Positions 18,338-28,122 of a stretch of 64,000 nucleotides of DNA are shown piece after piece. The notes beneath the pieces are model-generated. The model was not told the DNA's origin. It did not search any database and was given only the letters and a program-made list of their open reading frames with translations. Origin of the DNA: DASRHT01 sp035293765 (GTDB lineage Bacteria > Chloroflexota > Ktedonobacteria > Ktedonobacterales > Ktedonobacteraceae); the NCBI GenBank assembly GCA_035293765.1, contig DATGMF010000065.1, positions 1 through 64,000 on the forward strand, read 5' to 3'. Position numbers and translations under genes: made by a program. How positions within the stretch are numbered: position 1 is the first letter of the stretch; the number at the start of each line of letters is the position of its first letter.

Positions 18338-18375
18338 TGTAGGGACCCGGTTTACCGCGTCCGATTTATCGCCAT
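18338..18375. repeat. Copy of the dispersed GTAGGGACCC repeat
   Basis: This 38-base copy reads GTAGGGACCCGGTTTACCGC, continuing into GTCCGATTTATCGCC. It lies 90 bases after the GH172 stop codon. Related copies occur at 8414, 42114, 56660, 56829, 58165, 58294, 58433 and 62751. Confidence 0.7.
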
Positions 18376-18434
18376 TCTCCACCTCCTAAATCACGTCAAC
18401 CCCCGCAGGTGCAAGCGAAGCCCGCATTCCCGCC

Positions 18435-18558
18435 AGGGCAAGCGCGAGGCCCCACATCTCCACCAGCCCCTCCCCTTGCCCCAATTGTTCCCTCGACCTG
18501 CCGGCAGTCAGGGCAAGCGCGAGGCCCCCACGTCCCCACCAGCCCCTCCCCTTGCCCC
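18435..18558. repeat. Tandem direct repeat, about 48 bp, period 75
   Basis: Two copies, 18435-18482 and 18510-18558, share the sequence AGGGCAAGCGCGAGGCCCC and a following CACCAGCCCCTCCCCTTGCC block with only a few differences. Each copy begins with GGGCAAG and ends with CTTGCCC, so each could fold on itself. The repeat is very C-rich and stands directly before an AT-rich stretch. Confidence 0.7.
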
Positions 18559-18708
18559 TACCACTCCTCCCGAACTTCCTGCATTTTCATTGTATATCAT
18601 ATCATCACTTTATATATCTCTATACATCTTTTATATTCTCAATATCACTTTTCTATTAACAACCTCTTTCAAATGCATCACCTCTATAGTGTTATTCCCT
18701 TTTTATAC

Positions 18709-18738
18709 TTGACATATACCCCTCTTTCCTGGTATACT
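18709..18738 (+). promoter_or_regulatory. Strong extended -10 sigma70 promoter of the Rhs leader
   Basis: TTGACA (18709-18714) and TATACT (18733-18738) are 18 bases apart, and TGG before the -10 box makes it an extended -10 element. It lies in AT-rich DNA 570 bases upstream of the Rhs start codon, so the transcript would carry a long untranslated leader. Confidence 0.7.
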
Positions 18739-18928
18739 TACTCTTGTGTTCCGGCAGTATTCTTTGATGTTGTTCACTTTTTGTAGGATGGGCTGGTCAT
18801 ACGTCTCTATATCGCTCGTATATTCCCGTATTAATTGCGCGCTACTGTGGCCTTCTGGTTTATCCCGGGAACGGTCTTCCTGCAGCCAGCAGCAAAGACT
18901 TTCTTACAGAAAAACACGTTGCTCTAAA

Positions 18929-19026
18929 ATGCACTGCGAAACGGTGCATCCGGTATTTTATACTTGTAGCAATACGTCTTGAAAACGTATATGTGCGTTT
19001 GGCGGTGCCCCGATAACCGAACCGCC
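18929..19026 (+). other. Cluster of three RNA hairpins in the Rhs leader
   Basis: Three stems follow one another: ATGCACTG/CGGTGCAT with a CGAAA loop (18929-18949), ATACGT/ACGTAT (18972-18990), and GGCGGT/ACCGCC with a 14-base loop (19001-19026). A further TATCTA-TTGA-TAGATA inverted repeat lies at 19236-19251 after a run of eight T. The region 18740-19300 has no convincing gene. It may be a structured 5' leader or a small RNA; I do not recognise a known riboswitch class. Confidence 0.35.
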
Positions 19027-19308
19027 GACGTTGCAGAGGTAGCACAATCGAGCTGTCGAATAAGCAAATATCAGAGAAAGGTGGCTTGCTTTTCACTCCC
19101 TCTGCATAGCTATGACCTCGTGACTTTCTCGCGTTCCCTTGCCCAGGGGAAGCCGTTTCCCCACTGTTTTGTTTCTGCACTCTTGTGATGGTTATACCTA
19201 TTACCATCCTTATGGGGAGACTCTGTGCTTTTTTTTATCTATTGATAGATAAGCATCTATTTTTCACTCCCGCCATCAGTGCTGTTCTTTGAATATTGGA
19301 GGTTTTGT

Positions 19309-22300
19309 ATGTCGTCTCTTTCCTCCGACCCGACTGCGTCTCACATATCATCGGATGTCTGCCCCCGCCATTGGGAGCCGCACATAATGTTTGCTGAGCA
19401 ACAACCCTTGATCATATTACCTCAGTGCCCACCTGCACGCCGACGAGTACGGGTGATGCAGATTGTGGCAGTGCCGCTTCTGCTTGGCATGATGTTGTTT
19501 GCCAACATGATGAGCAACACATCCATCGTGCAGGCCAGTCCCCACATGGCTCAAAGCACCATTGCCCCGCCTCCGCCTGCCACCAATACGCTGGCTAAGT
19601 TCCTCTCTACGACCAACGGGGGAAAAGGCAATCATGGCCCCTTCCAATTCCCCAGTCAAGTCCCGGCAGCTCTGCCGAACAATTCGACCACGCCCCCGGC
19701 ACCGTTGCCCAGCGTCGAACCGCCCAAGATGCAGCCACTGACCCTGGCCCTCGATAGCTCCCAGGTCGCTGTGAGCATCCCCGGCGTGACGCTCGCTCAT
19801 GCCGCGGCTCCTGCCAAACTGCTGGCTAGCGGAGCAAGCGACCTCCAGGGCAGCGATGGTCGCCTGGAGGTGCAGGTTCCCGCCAAAGACTTCGACCTCT
19901 CCGCCGCCGCACGCCTGGATGGACTGACCGTCGTTCCTCCCTTGAGCTTGCAGATCACGCAGCTCCACGGTCATTACACGGCCTCCAGTAGCCTGCTCGG
20001 CTTCTACCAGGTGCGTGTGCTTGATAGCCAGAATAAGCCTCTGCTGGGTGTTCACCTGCTCAGCCCGCTCACTTTCCTGTATCACTATCAGCCGGGCGAA
20101 CTGGAAGCGTTGGGACTCGACCCTGATCACCTGATGCTCTCCTGGCCCGATGCCCTGATGCAGGCGCGTGCTGCCGGACAAACGGAAGCCGGACTGGTCG
20201 TACCTCTGGTCAATGATCCGACGACCCACACGCTCAGCGCGCAAGTCTCGACCCTGGGCATCGGTCGCTCCCTGGCCTCGACGGCTGCCCATAGCAACCC
20301 ACACGCCACATTGGGTGCTCAAGCGGCAACCGGCACCATTGAGCCGAGCACCGTGGCGCTGGGCGGCGACCAGGCGTTGCAGACCGCTCCCACGCCTCAC
20401 CTGGCCGAAGTGTCAGGCAACTCGGGTGGGCTCACCTACCAGTATCCCTTGAGCGTGGCTCCCGGCCCGCCCCATCTGACGCCTCTGCTCACGCTCAATT
20501 ATTCAAGTCAGAGCACCAATGAACGCCACAGCCGGACCGCCCCCGCCGATCAGGTCGGCGACGGCTTCTCGCTCTCGCTGGGCTCGATCACTGCTACCAA
20601 CTATCCCTCCAGTAGCGCGGCAGCAGGCACCTGGTACTTTCTCAATCTGCCCAGCGGCGCCGGGGACCGGCTGCTCTCTACCGATGGCGTCAACTTTGTG
20701 ACCGAGCATACCCTCTACGACAAAATCCAGATCGTGACGGTCAATGGACAGCCCTGCTTCCACGTCTGGGACCCCAGTTACACCTACTACGAGTTTGGCT
20801 GTACCTCCGATTCGCTGGAGTACCGTACCGATAGCACGGGACGGCAGAACTATCAATGGAACCTGGACAAGATCCAGCCAGCCAACGAGGGACCGAATAC
20901 CGTTCCCGGCACCATCAGCTACAGCTACCTGCAAGACATGGTCACCATCGGCGGCTTCACCAGCGTGCGCGACGCGGCCATCAAGCAGATCACCTATGGC
21001 GCCACCTCGGCTCCGCTGGCCGGCACCGTCGATTTCTTCTATCGCGCCCCCTTTACCGCTTCGCCGTGGACGACCGCCTATGGCACCAATTACCACTGTA
21101 GCAGCGCGCCTCCGGCCTCCACGACGCTGCGCTGTGACGACCCGATTGATCACCCCACCGGTTTTGCCGCTCCGACGGTGATGAGCACCTTCAGCCTGCA
21201 AACGGTGGTCAGCTATCTGGGTGATGATAGCAGTGCCAGTCATAAATTTGCCAGCTATGACTTGCAGTACGAGGATGATGTCTTTACTCAGGGCTGGGAT
21301 GGCATCACCCAGATCCAGGAGTATCAGGCGGGCAACCACCTGCTGACCCGTATCACTCCTGCAATCTATCAGAATGGCACGGCTCATGCCCAACCTGGAG
21401 CCAGCTTTAGCTATAGTGGCTCGCTGACCGACAACTACGCCGACCCCAGTCACACCTTTAACAACGGGGCCGAATTCACGGCTCAGACCTTCTGGCGCTA
21501 TCTGACCAGCTACCGCGATGGGCCGTTGGGCACCGGAGAGACCATCAGCTATCAGACGGCGCATAACAACACTGATGGCACCCCCAATGGCAGCGATGGC
21601 ACAGATCGCTACGACCCCACCTATTGCGACAACCACAGCGATTGCACCGGTAGCTACACCAATGTGGACCGCGTCGCCTGGAGTGCGCAAATCGTCACCG
21701 CCATCACCCAGGTGGGTCAGGATAGCAGTTCGAGCAGTCTGACTCCTGCGACCACCCAGTATCATTATCGACTCGCCAAAGTGGGCACGGGTTGTACGCC
21801 CGCAGGCAGCGATAGCGATTGTGTGGGCGATACCTTCAGTCCGCGCCGCGACACGGGACTGGCTGATGGCGACTGGCAGGACTACTATCATTCCGAGTTC
21901 CGGGGCTTCAACGTGGTCTACATCACCAAACCGTCTTCGGATCTGGTGGCACAGTACTACTTTAGCACCTTCGGGCTCTGGACCAATCAGGGAGCCTCGC
22001 AGAACTACCTGGGTGGTCAGCTCTACCAGGAGGATCACTACTGGGGCACGCAACTGCTCGATGGCAACCTCATCACGCGCCAGGTCAATCAGTATGCCAA
22101 TCAACCTGGCTTTGCTAGCCAGCACAATGCCTGTAATGGCAATTTCAGCGGCGTCTACACCCCCTGCGAGGCCGTGCTGCTCTCCAGCGTCACCACCGAT
22201 AATGAAGGGGCAGGCACCTCCAATCCGAACATACCCAGGATTGAGCACGATTATACCTACGATGATTACAACACGACCAACGGGCTGATCGGCGGCTATC

Positions 22301-25300
22301 ACAACCTGTTGCAGGAGGTGATTAGCAGCAGCAACGCCCCGACCATCACCAAAAAATGGACCTATCAAAGCAACAACCAGGTGGTCAATGGTTGGACCTA
22401 CTACAACGTGCGCAACGTGGTGCATAGCGAAGTCGATGATGCCTCCGGCCACGTCTGGAACTGCCAGGACATCATCTACGATGAGGGACGCGCCTCGGGC
22501 GTTCCGGCTCCAGCGGCAAGCTGGCCCACGACGGTCACCAGCCACAGCGACTGTAGCAATCCGACCAGCAGCGCCCTCACCAGCTACACCGGCTATGATA
22601 GCGTTGGCAACGTCGTGGCAACCGTCGATCCGCTGGGAGTCGCCAATCCCTCGCTCTACAACGGGGCCAGCGGGCAGCGTTTCAATCAGCAAGGGACCGC
22701 ACTGTACTGGGGCTTCAACAGCGGCAGTGGCGATACGCCCACCGGAGAGATGCACTCGCAAACCGTGACCCTGGGCGGCAATGGACAGGTCAATTTCCTC
22801 ATCGGCGGCGGCAATGATATCAACAACCTGTACGTGGCGCTGATCCGCGCCTCCGATGGCGCCGAACTATTCAGAGCCACCGGACCAAGCACGGAAACAA
22901 TGCAACGAGTCACCTGGGACGCCTCTGCTCATATCGGCACGCAGGTCTATCTCAAGGTGGTAGATAACGCGACCGGCATCTGGGGCCACATCAATCTGGA
23001 CGATGTGCATATCGCAGGAGCGAGCCTGCCCAACGCCGATTTTGAGCAGGGTAACCTCTCGGGCTGGATCGTCGTCAGCGGCACCGCGTTCCAGGATATC
23101 AATGTGACCAGCAAAGTGACCGCTAACAACGGCTGTGCGCTCTCCACGGCTCCGGCCTATATCACCAGTGCCTGGTCGGGGACGCGCTGGTATGCCACCT
23201 GCACCACCTACGATAGCTATCAAGTGCGACCGACCAGTACCAGCAACGCCATCGCTCAGAGCAGCAGCACCAGCTACGATGACACCCAGGGCGGCTTACC
23301 GGTAAGCGCGACGGACGCCAACGGGCAAACCAGCACGCTCTCGTATAGCTACGATAGCAACGGCAATCCGACGGTGCAGGCGAAGTCCCCTGGAGAACCA
23401 GGCAGCTTCACGCGGCAATCGCAGAGCGTCTCGCACTGTACAACCAGCAGCGCGTTGCCCTGTTACGAGATCGATACCAGTTCGGCGCAATATCCCGGGG
23501 CCGTCACCCGCACCTTCTACGATCAGCAAGGCCGCGCCGTCGAGACGCGTACCCCGCTCGATAGCACGCACGACCTGGTCAGCTACACCCTCTACGAGGA
23601 TTCGTTGGCGTTGAAATTCACCAGTCTGCCCTTCCGCGTCGCTGCCGGGAGCAGTTGGATCGACCCCAACGGAGCGACCGACGATACTGGAGCGACCCCA
23701 GGAGGCACAACGACCGAGTTCGACCCGTTGGGGCGCGTCGTCGGGGTGCGTGATCCCCTCTATGGCTCAACAGGAGAGCCAGGGGTGAGCTGTCAAAGCC
23801 TGGGCGGCTTTAGCGGGACCTGGACGACGTGCCAGTTCTATGCCCCTGACACCGCCTCGGGGCAAAACAGTTGTCCGAACCTGAGCATCTGCTACTATTC
23901 CAGCACGCTGACGGTCAACGCCAACGGGCAAATGAGCGAGGTTGCCCAGGATGGGCTGGGGCACACGATCCAGCAGCAGTTCTATGACGCGGCAACGACC
24001 ACAGCGCATATCACGAGCTATACGCACACGCAGTACAACGCCATTGGCAATCCCACCTCGGTGCAGCAGGTAGACCTGGCCCCGCAGGCGGGACAGACGG
24101 TCACCAGCGTCACGGCAACCGCGACCTATGATGATCTGGGCCGCGTGACCAGCTCGACCGATCCCGACCGAGGCAACCACAGCTACACCTATGACGCCGA
24201 TGGCCGTGTGCTGACTGACATCTCCGGCACGCGCACGCTGGGCATGAGCTATGACCAGCTCGGGCGAGCAGGCTGTGTGCAGGATGCCGCTCCCACCACC
24301 AACGGCTACGGCGGCTGTAGCAGTAGCGCGCATCCGCTGATGCAGTATGCCTACGATGTCACCACGCTGGGCACCTCCGGCAGCAGTGACTTCTCCATCG
24401 GGCAGATGACGCATAGTGTGGCGACGACGTACTACCCGGACGGCTCTGCTGCGACGACTACCCAACAGATGCAGCACGACCAGCGAGGGCGGCTCACCAG
24501 CGCCACACTACAACTGGGTGTGCCTAGCAGTTGGAACGTCACCACCGCGCTGCCAACCTATCAGGAGAACGTCTCGTATAACGATGCCAATCAACTGACC
24601 ACGACGCAGACCACCGTGGGCGGGCAGGCAGGCTACACCTTCTCGCAGGCGTACGATAGCACGACCGGTTTGCTCACGGGACTCTCGAACAATACGACGG
24701 GAACAGCCAACCTGGCAACGGTAGGCTATGATGCACAGGGCGATGTCAGCGACATCAACTTCCAGACCACCACCGGCACGGCGCTTGCCAACGATCACTT
24801 TACCTACGATGGCAATCTCCGCCCGGCGACGGCAAGCGCCACCTGGCAAAGTGGCAGTGGCAGCAGCGGCACGATCTTCAGCCAGGGCCGCAGCTATGAC
24901 CCGTTGGGCAACGTCGCCAGCATCAGCACAACATTGGCCGCCGTGCCGGGGCAAAGCGGCTCAGGAGGCAGCGAAACGCAGAATTTCTGCTATGATGAGC
25001 AGAATCGACTCGTCTGGGCAGGCAACTCCGGGACGCAGCCCGCGCCAGGCAATGGCACCTGTGGCAGCGGCACCCTCTCCAACAGTCTGGGTGGTGCAAC
25101 CTACAGCACCAGCTACAGCTACACCCACCTGGGTCAGACCTGGCAGGGACCGCTCAACGGCACAGGGAGCTATCAATACCTGTACTGCAACAGCAGCCAT
25201 CCGCACCAGTTGACCGGACTCTACCCAACGGGGACCAGTTGCAGCAATCTGACTGGAGCGGTCTATACCAGCAGCAACGACGCCTGGGGTAACGTCACCA

Positions 25301-27147
25301 ACCGGGTCTATAATGGCACTAATGCCACGCTCTCCTATGACCAGCTCGACCACCTGGTGCAGTGGAACGCTGGGGCAACGAGCCAGGAGTGGTACGCCTA
25401 CGACATGGGTGGCAACCGCACCCTGCGGCGCAGCACCACCGGCAGTGGTACGAGCATCACGGTCTACGCCTTCGGTCTCGAAGAGCACATCTACAGCAGC
25501 ACTGGCACGCCCCAGAGCAGCACCTTCTACTACTCGTTAGGCGGGCGGCTCATCGGCGAGCTACAAGGCAGCACGACCCAATTCTTCCTGACCGACGCCC
25601 TCGGCAGCGTCCTCACCACCTTCAATGCGACCGCAGGCAGCGCCGCCGTGCAAGGCAACCAGCTCTACGGTCCCTATGGCACCAGTCGCTACAGCCAGGG
25701 GACAATGGGGACCAACAAAGGCTTTACGGGACAATATGCCGATGCCACAGGGTTGGACTACTACAATGCGCGCTATTACGACCCGGTCGTGGGACAATTC
25801 CTGTCGGCAGACATGGTCCAGGGCAATATGCAGGGGATGAACCCCTATGGCTATGTGGGGGGAAACCCGGAGACGCTGACCGATCCGACGGGACAGAGAG
25901 TGGCATGTGGTAATACATGTGGTTCAGGTGGCCCGCCAAATCAAAACGATTGTAACGCAGACCCTTCGTTGAGTGGGTGCCAGCCTTTCGTTCCGCCGCC
26001 GCCAGATATTCCCTCGCTGATTCCTGGCAATGGATCAGGTGATAGCCTCTGCCCCACAGGAGCTACGACGGCCAGTTGTATGGGCATCACCACCGCGACC
26101 CAGCAGCATGTTCAAGGAACCATCACCGTCAAAATGCCGATAAGAGGCTCAGGAGATGGGGGTATCGTTTGTGCAGGGGAAGGGTTCTGTACAAACATGC
26201 CCTTTAGCAGTGGAGACATCACCACCGATACCACCATCAATGTCCAGGGAACCGCCGTGAATCCTTTCACTTTCTGCTTCGGAGGGAGTTCCTGTGATTT
26301 ACTCGGGGATATGGCCGCTGGAGGCGACGATACACAACAGGGGCAAGCGTGTAGCTTCACCTCCGAGACGCCCGTGAGCACCGAGCAAGGTCCACAAGCT
26401 ATTGGCAGTCTCAAGGTCGGTGAGAAAGTGCTCGCCTACAACCCGGTAACCAAAAAGATGGAGTACCAGCCCATCAAGCATGTCTGGATCAATCACGACA
26501 ACGATCTGGTGGATCTGACCCTCACCACCGCCAAACCGGCAAAAGATGGCAAGGGGGAGGAGCACACCAACGAGGTGCTCCACACCAATCAGAAGCATCC
26601 CTTCTTCACGATGGAGAAAGGGTTTCTCCCGGTCGGTGAGATCAAAGTCGGCATGCATGTGCTGCGGGCAGATGGCAGCATCGGTGAGGTCACCAGGTGG
26701 AAAACGGTGCCGGGTGTCCAGACGATGTATAATCTGGAAGTAGCCCAGGACCATACTTTCACCGTTGGTGAAGGGCAGTGGGTGGTACATAACTGCGGCA
26801 GGAAAACAACAGATCTTTTCGAGCGTTATGGAAGTCAAGACGAGGCATTAGTAGCACAAGATACTGGTCAGCTCAGCTTTAAACCAGGTACCAGAGGTCC
26901 TGATGGGGGAACGAAATGGATCAGCCTACCAGGTAGAGCTAATCCTAGAAAATTAGGCAGTTTCAAATCTTATGCATGGCTAATGGAGATTGAAACACTA
27001 CCAGGGACTTTGGAATGGCTTAAAAGCAAGGGGATAGGTCCTGGTATGGTCAAAGCAAATGAGCCATATTTTATCGGGATTCCTAAAGAGCTTCTTGGCG
27101 ACTTTAACGCTCGCATCATTAATATAACCATTTCTCGGGTGAGGTAG
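19309..27147 (+). CDS. Giant Rhs/YD-repeat polymorphic toxin with Hint module
   Basis: The 2612-residue protein starts at ATG 19309, seven bases after GGAGG. A long basic N region precedes a hydrophobic export segment at about 48-70. An SpvB/TcB-like shell region follows, then a carbohydrate-binding-like insert near 1150-1260, YD repeats, and the Rhs core (GLDYYNARYYDP near 2150). After a Gly/Pro spacer comes a Hint self-cleaving domain from Cys2348 (ACSFTSETPV) to the HNC junction at 2495-2496. The last 117 residues form a separate toxin tip with no family I can name confidently; an ADP-ribosyltransferase-like fold is possible. Base composition turns AT-rich exactly after the Hint junction, as expected for a swapped toxin tip. 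Confidence 0.92.
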   Translation: MSSLSSDPTASHISSDVCPRHWEPHIMFAEQQPLIILPQCPPARRRVRVMQIVAVPLLLGMMLFANMMSNTSIVQASPHMAQSTIAPPPPATNTLAKFLSTTNGGKGNHGPFQFPSQVPAALPNNSTTPPAPLPSVEPPKMQPLTLALDSSQVAVSIPGVTLAHAAAPAKLLASGASDLQGSDGRLEVQVPAKDFDLSAAARLDGLTVVPPLSLQITQLHGHYTASSSLLGFYQVRVLDSQNKPLLGVHLLSPLTFLYHYQPGELEALGLDPDHLMLSWPDALMQARAAGQTEAGLVVPLVNDPTTHTLSAQVSTLGIGRSLASTAAHSNPHATLGAQAATGTIEPSTVALGGDQALQTAPTPHLAEVSGNSGGLTYQYPLSVAPGPPHLTPLLTLNYSSQSTNERHSRTAPADQVGDGFSLSLGSITATNYPSSSAAAGTWYFLNLPSGAGDRLLSTDGVNFVTEHTLYDKIQIVTVNGQPCFHVWDPSYTYYEFGCTSDSLEYRTDSTGRQNYQWNLDKIQPANEGPNTVPGTISYSYLQDMVTIGGFTSVRDAAIKQITYGATSAPLAGTVDFFYRAPFTASPWTTAYGTNYHCSSAPPASTTLRCDDPIDHPTGFAAPTVMSTFSLQTVVSYLGDDSSASHKFASYDLQYEDDVFTQGWDGITQIQEYQAGNHLLTRITPAIYQNGTAHAQPGASFSYSGSLTDNYADPSHTFNNGAEFTAQTFWRYLTSYRDGPLGTGETISYQTAHNNTDGTPNGSDGTDRYDPTYCDNHSDCTGSYTNVDRVAWSAQIVTAITQVGQDSSSSSLTPATTQYHYRLAKVGTGCTPAGSDSDCVGDTFSPRRDTGLADGDWQDYYHSEFRGFNVVYITKPSSDLVAQYYFSTFGLWTNQGASQNYLGGQLYQEDHYWGTQLLDGNLITRQVNQYANQPGFASQHNACNGNFSGVYTPCEAVLLSSVTTDNEGAGTSNPNIPRIEHDYTYDDYNTTNGLIGGYHNLLQEVISSSNAPTITKKWTYQSNNQVVNGWTYYNVRNVVHSEVDDASGHVWNCQDIIYDEGRASGVPAPAASWPTTVTSHSDCSNPTSSALTSYTGYDSVGNVVATVDPLGVANPSLYNGASGQRFNQQGTALYWGFNSGSGDTPTGEMHSQTVTLGGNGQVNFLIGGGNDINNLYVALIRASDGAELFRATGPSTETMQRVTWDASAHIGTQVYLKVVDNATGIWGHINLDDVHIAGASLPNADFEQGNLSGWIVVSGTAFQDINVTSKVTANNGCALSTAPAYITSAWSGTRWYATCTTYDSYQVRPTSTSNAIAQSSSTSYDDTQGGLPVSATDANGQTSTLSYSYDSNGNPTVQAKSPGEPGSFTRQSQSVSHCTTSSALPCYEIDTSSAQYPGAVTRTFYDQQGRAVETRTPLDSTHDLVSYTLYEDSLALKFTSLPFRVAAGSSWIDPNGATDDTGATPGGTTTEFDPLGRVVGVRDPLYGSTGEPGVSCQSLGGFSGTWTTCQFYAPDTASGQNSCPNLSICYYSSTLTVNANGQMSEVAQDGLGHTIQQQFYDAATTTAHITSYTHTQYNAIGNPTSVQQVDLAPQAGQTVTSVTATATYDDLGRVTSSTDPDRGNHSYTYDADGRVLTDISGTRTLGMSYDQLGRAGCVQDAAPTTNGYGGCSSSAHPLMQYAYDVTTLGTSGSSDFSIGQMTHSVATTYYPDGSAATTTQQMQHDQRGRLTSATLQLGVPSSWNVTTALPTYQENVSYNDANQLTTTQTTVGGQAGYTFSQAYDSTTGLLTGLSNNTTGTANLATVGYDAQGDVSDINFQTTTGTALANDHFTYDGNLRPATASATWQSGSGSSGTIFSQGRSYDPLGNVASISTTLAAVPGQSGSGGSETQNFCYDEQNRLVWAGNSGTQPAPGNGTCGSGTLSNSLGGATYSTSYSYTHLGQTWQGPLNGTGSYQYLYCNSSHPHQLTGLYPTGTSCSNLTGAVYTSSNDAWGNVTNRVYNGTNATLSYDQLDHLVQWNAGATSQEWYAYDMGGNRTLRRSTTGSGTSITVYAFGLEEHIYSSTGTPQSSTFYYSLGGRLIGELQGSTTQFFLTDALGSVLTTFNATAGSAAVQGNQLYGPYGTSRYSQGTMGTNKGFTGQYADATGLDYYNARYYDPVVGQFLSADMVQGNMQGMNPYGYVGGNPETLTDPTGQRVACGNTCGSGGPPNQNDCNADPSLSGCQPFVPPPPDIPSLIPGNGSGDSLCPTGATTASCMGITTATQQHVQGTITVKMPIRGSGDGGIVCAGEGFCTNMPFSSGDITTDTTINVQGTAVNPFTFCFGGSSCDLLGDMAAGGDDTQQGQACSFTSETPVSTEQGPQAIGSLKVGEKVLAYNPVTKKMEYQPIKHVWINHDNDLVDLTLTTAKPAKDGKGEEHTNEVLHTNQKHPFFTMEKGFLPVGEIKVGMHVLRADGSIGEVTRWKTVPGVQTMYNLEVAQDHTFTVGEGQWVVHNCGRKTTDLFERYGSQDEALVAQDTGQLSFKPGTRGPDGGTKWISLPGRANPRKLGSFKSYAWLMEIETLPGTLEWLKSKGIGPGMVKANEPYFIGIPKELLGDFNARIINITISRVR

Positions 27148-27164
27148 TACACCCAAAAATGGAA

Positions 27165-27205
27165 ACAAATGGTAGTATAGCATCATATGTTATGCTACCA
27201 TTTGT
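27165..27205 (+). terminator. Long hairpin between toxin and immunity candidate
   Basis: Two 19-base arms starting ACAAATGGTAG pair completely if two G-U pairs are allowed, with a three-base loop. The hairpin begins 18 bases after the Rhs stop and is followed by AT-rich DNA but no long T run. It could act as a terminator or attenuator that partly uncouples immunity from toxin expression. Confidence 0.55.
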
Positions 27206-27249
27206 AATATTATCACATGGTGTTTTGTTGATATCCTCAGGAGGATAAC

Positions 27250-27894
27250 ATGCTTGTTTCACCACTTTTGTCAGCAGATCGTGTTCATCGGCTCTCTACC
27301 TTGCTCAGCACCTCTACAAGCGAAGAAACAATTCTGGATGAGTTCAAGGATTTCTCAGTTGAGGAACAAATCCATATGTTGCGTTTTCTTTATGAGCGTG
27401 CTGATATCTCTAGAGCTTATAAAGATCACTTATATCGTGTCTGGCATTTCCTCCTTCCACCGCATCATGACCTGGATACTGTCGAGAACAGAAACTTGTT
27501 ACATGAGATACAACATTGGTGGGATGCCTTTGAACTACGTGAAGGCATGACTACCCAGCAATACGATGCACTAGAAGCATCACTGGACGCTCTTGGAGCC
27601 ACCGCCGAGGGTAAGGAGTACTTCAAATGGGTAGCGCTGTCTCCTGTGGATTTGAAACAGGAGGGGCATGTTTGGGATGAAGACCGGCGCGGAGCTGTGA
27701 TCTGCCTGGGCAAATACAGCCATGATCAAGCGACCGAACTGTTTTTAGCGCGCCACCTGGATGATACAACAGTCTTGCAGATAGAGGTGGTGCAGATCCT
27801 GGCTGCCAGGAAAAGTCGTCTGTTAGCCAGATTGGCCCCGTGGTATCTGGAACACGATATCTGGCTCAAGCCTAACCTCCAAGAATATTTTTAA
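27250..27894 (+). CDS. Candidate immunity protein for the Rhs toxin
   Basis: A 214-residue, soluble, mostly helical protein directly downstream of the toxin tip, with AGGAGG six bases before ATG 27250. Its C-terminal half contains HEAT-like helices (DRRGAVICLGKYSHDQATEL, then LQIEVVQILAARKSRLL). In polymorphic toxin loci the gene immediately 3' of the toxin nearly always encodes its immunity protein; that position is the main evidence. The DNA is AT-rich like the toxin tip, suggesting both were acquired together. I do not recognise a named Imm family. Confidence 0.65.
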   Translation: MLVSPLLSADRVHRLSTLLSTSTSEETILDEFKDFSVEEQIHMLRFLYERADISRAYKDHLYRVWHFLLPPHHDLDTVENRNLLHEIQHWWDAFELREGMTTQQYDALEASLDALGATAEGKEYFKWVALSPVDLKQEGHVWDEDRRGAVICLGKYSHDQATELFLARHLDDTTVLQIEVVQILAARKSRLLARLAPWYLEHDIWLKPNLQEYF

Positions 27895-27963
27895 GGACGG
27901 CTTTAGCAAACGTCGCCTTCGATAGACCACAAATCGAGAGTGGTGAAAAGAGAAAAGCTTCCT

Positions 27964-28122
27964 ATGCTCACCTTTCATTTTTGCCTTCCTTCGGAAGATC
28001 ATCTTAGAAAGCGTGCAAACAGTTCTTTTGTTGATAGGGGCGGAGAAATCTATGTAGAGACAGAAAAAGGGTATTTTCCATGTATGGGATGGAAACACTA
28101 CTCATTTTTTCTCCTCTATTGA
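27964..28122 (+). pseudogene. Truncated immunity-like fragment
   Basis: The frame encodes MLTFHFCLPSEDHLRKRAN, then a GGEIYVE strand and YFPCMGWKHYSFFLLY before TGA. The pattern of an N-terminal beta strand, a charged helix and a closing FPxxGWxxY/F motif is seen in small immunity proteins that continue with a WW-rich end and 60 or more residues. Here the frame stops just after that motif. I read it as the broken remains of an orphan immunity gene; a genuine 52-residue protein is the alternative. Confidence 0.35.

Noticed and set aside
18435..18558. Possible CRISPR-like array from two spaced repeats
   Set aside because: There are only two copies, they are 48 bp long with a 27-bp gap, and no cas genes are present. 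It is an ordinary tandem duplication.
18929..19026. Known riboswitch class in the Rhs leader
   Set aside because: The three hairpins do not match the conserved cores of the c-di-GMP, cobalamin, SAM or other classes I can recall, so it is listed only as unassigned structure.
20503..22761. Open frame of 752 codons on the minus strand
   Set aside because: It is antisense to the Rhs gene. The repetitive, GC-biased YD-repeat sequence keeps the opposite frame open. It has no ribosome site or recognisable domain.
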